Assembly (NCBI GenBank): GCA_021847625.1
Contig: JAJZQK010000289.1
Span: 1-5,387 of the forward strand
DNA from: Chloroflexota bacterium
GTDB lineage: Bacteria > Chloroflexota > FW602-bin22 > JAMCYS01
Length of the DNA stretch: 5,387 nt
Reading direction: 5' to 3'
Each line of letters begins with the position of its first letter. Within the stretch, counting starts at the first letter, position 1. The translations under genes and the position numbers were made by a program. The notes below the pieces were generated by a model. The model was not told where the DNA came from and did no database searches. It saw only the letters and a list, made by a program, of their open reading frames with translations. Shown here one piece after another: positions 5,380 to 5,387 of this stretch.

Positions 5380-5387
5380 AGATCGGA
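5380..5387. other. Probable residual sequencing adapter at the contig end
   Basis: The last 8 bases, AGATCGGA, equal the first 8 bases of the standard Illumina TruSeq adapter and sit exactly at the contig edge. They are probably read-through contamination rather than genomic sequence. Confidence 0.5.

Noticed and set aside
1..5387. CRISPR array, tRNA or rRNA genes
   Set aside because: No regularly spaced repeats, tRNA cloverleaf arms or conserved rRNA segments were seen on either strand.

Overview
This window reads like a short metagenomic contig from an environmental bacterium of moderate-to-high GC. All intact genes lie on the minus strand, so the operon runs from right to left. The gene set is a peptide-type ABC transporter, a UroD-family methyltransferase, a corrinoid protein and a thiamine-diphosphate enzyme. 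That mix is typical of free-living soil, sediment or marine lineages such as Chloroflexota, but I cannot assign a taxon from sequence alone.

Layout in transcription order. At the right edge there are about 14 to 17 codons that could be the C-terminus of a solute-binding protein. The last 8 bases of the contig match the start of the common Illumina adapter. A 258-base stretch without a convincing gene follows. Then comes a Dpp/Opp-type permease pair: a DppB-like subunit (5075-4125, TTG start with a strong Shine-Dalgarno) and a DppC-like subunit (4102-3197, 22-base gap). Fifty bases later is a UroD-superfamily methyltransferase-like protein (3147-1957), and 61 bases after that a complete cobalamin-binding corrinoid protein (1895-1257, GTG start) with an intact DxHxxG motif.

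Between the corrinoid gene and the next gene lies a 638-base decayed stretch (619-1256). It holds the 3' part of a dead DDE-type transposase on the plus strand, with two recognisable frame-disrupting lesions, abutting a truncated TPR-repeat gene fragment on the minus strand. Beyond it, a thiamine-diphosphate-dependent enzyme of the acetolactate synthase superfamily starts at 618 and runs off the left edge after 206 codons.

Working hypothesis (inference): the transporter imports a small organic, possibly methylated, compound. The UroD-family protein and the corrinoid protein then form a cobamide-dependent methyl-transfer module. The transporter ATPases, the methyl acceptor system and a corrinoid activase are not in the window. 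Hand counts of sampled lines give about 70% GC in the corrinoid gene and about 68% in the thiamine-diphosphate enzyme gene, against about 53% in the UroD-like gene and about 57% in the permeases. This suggests the apparent operon was put together from parts of different origin.
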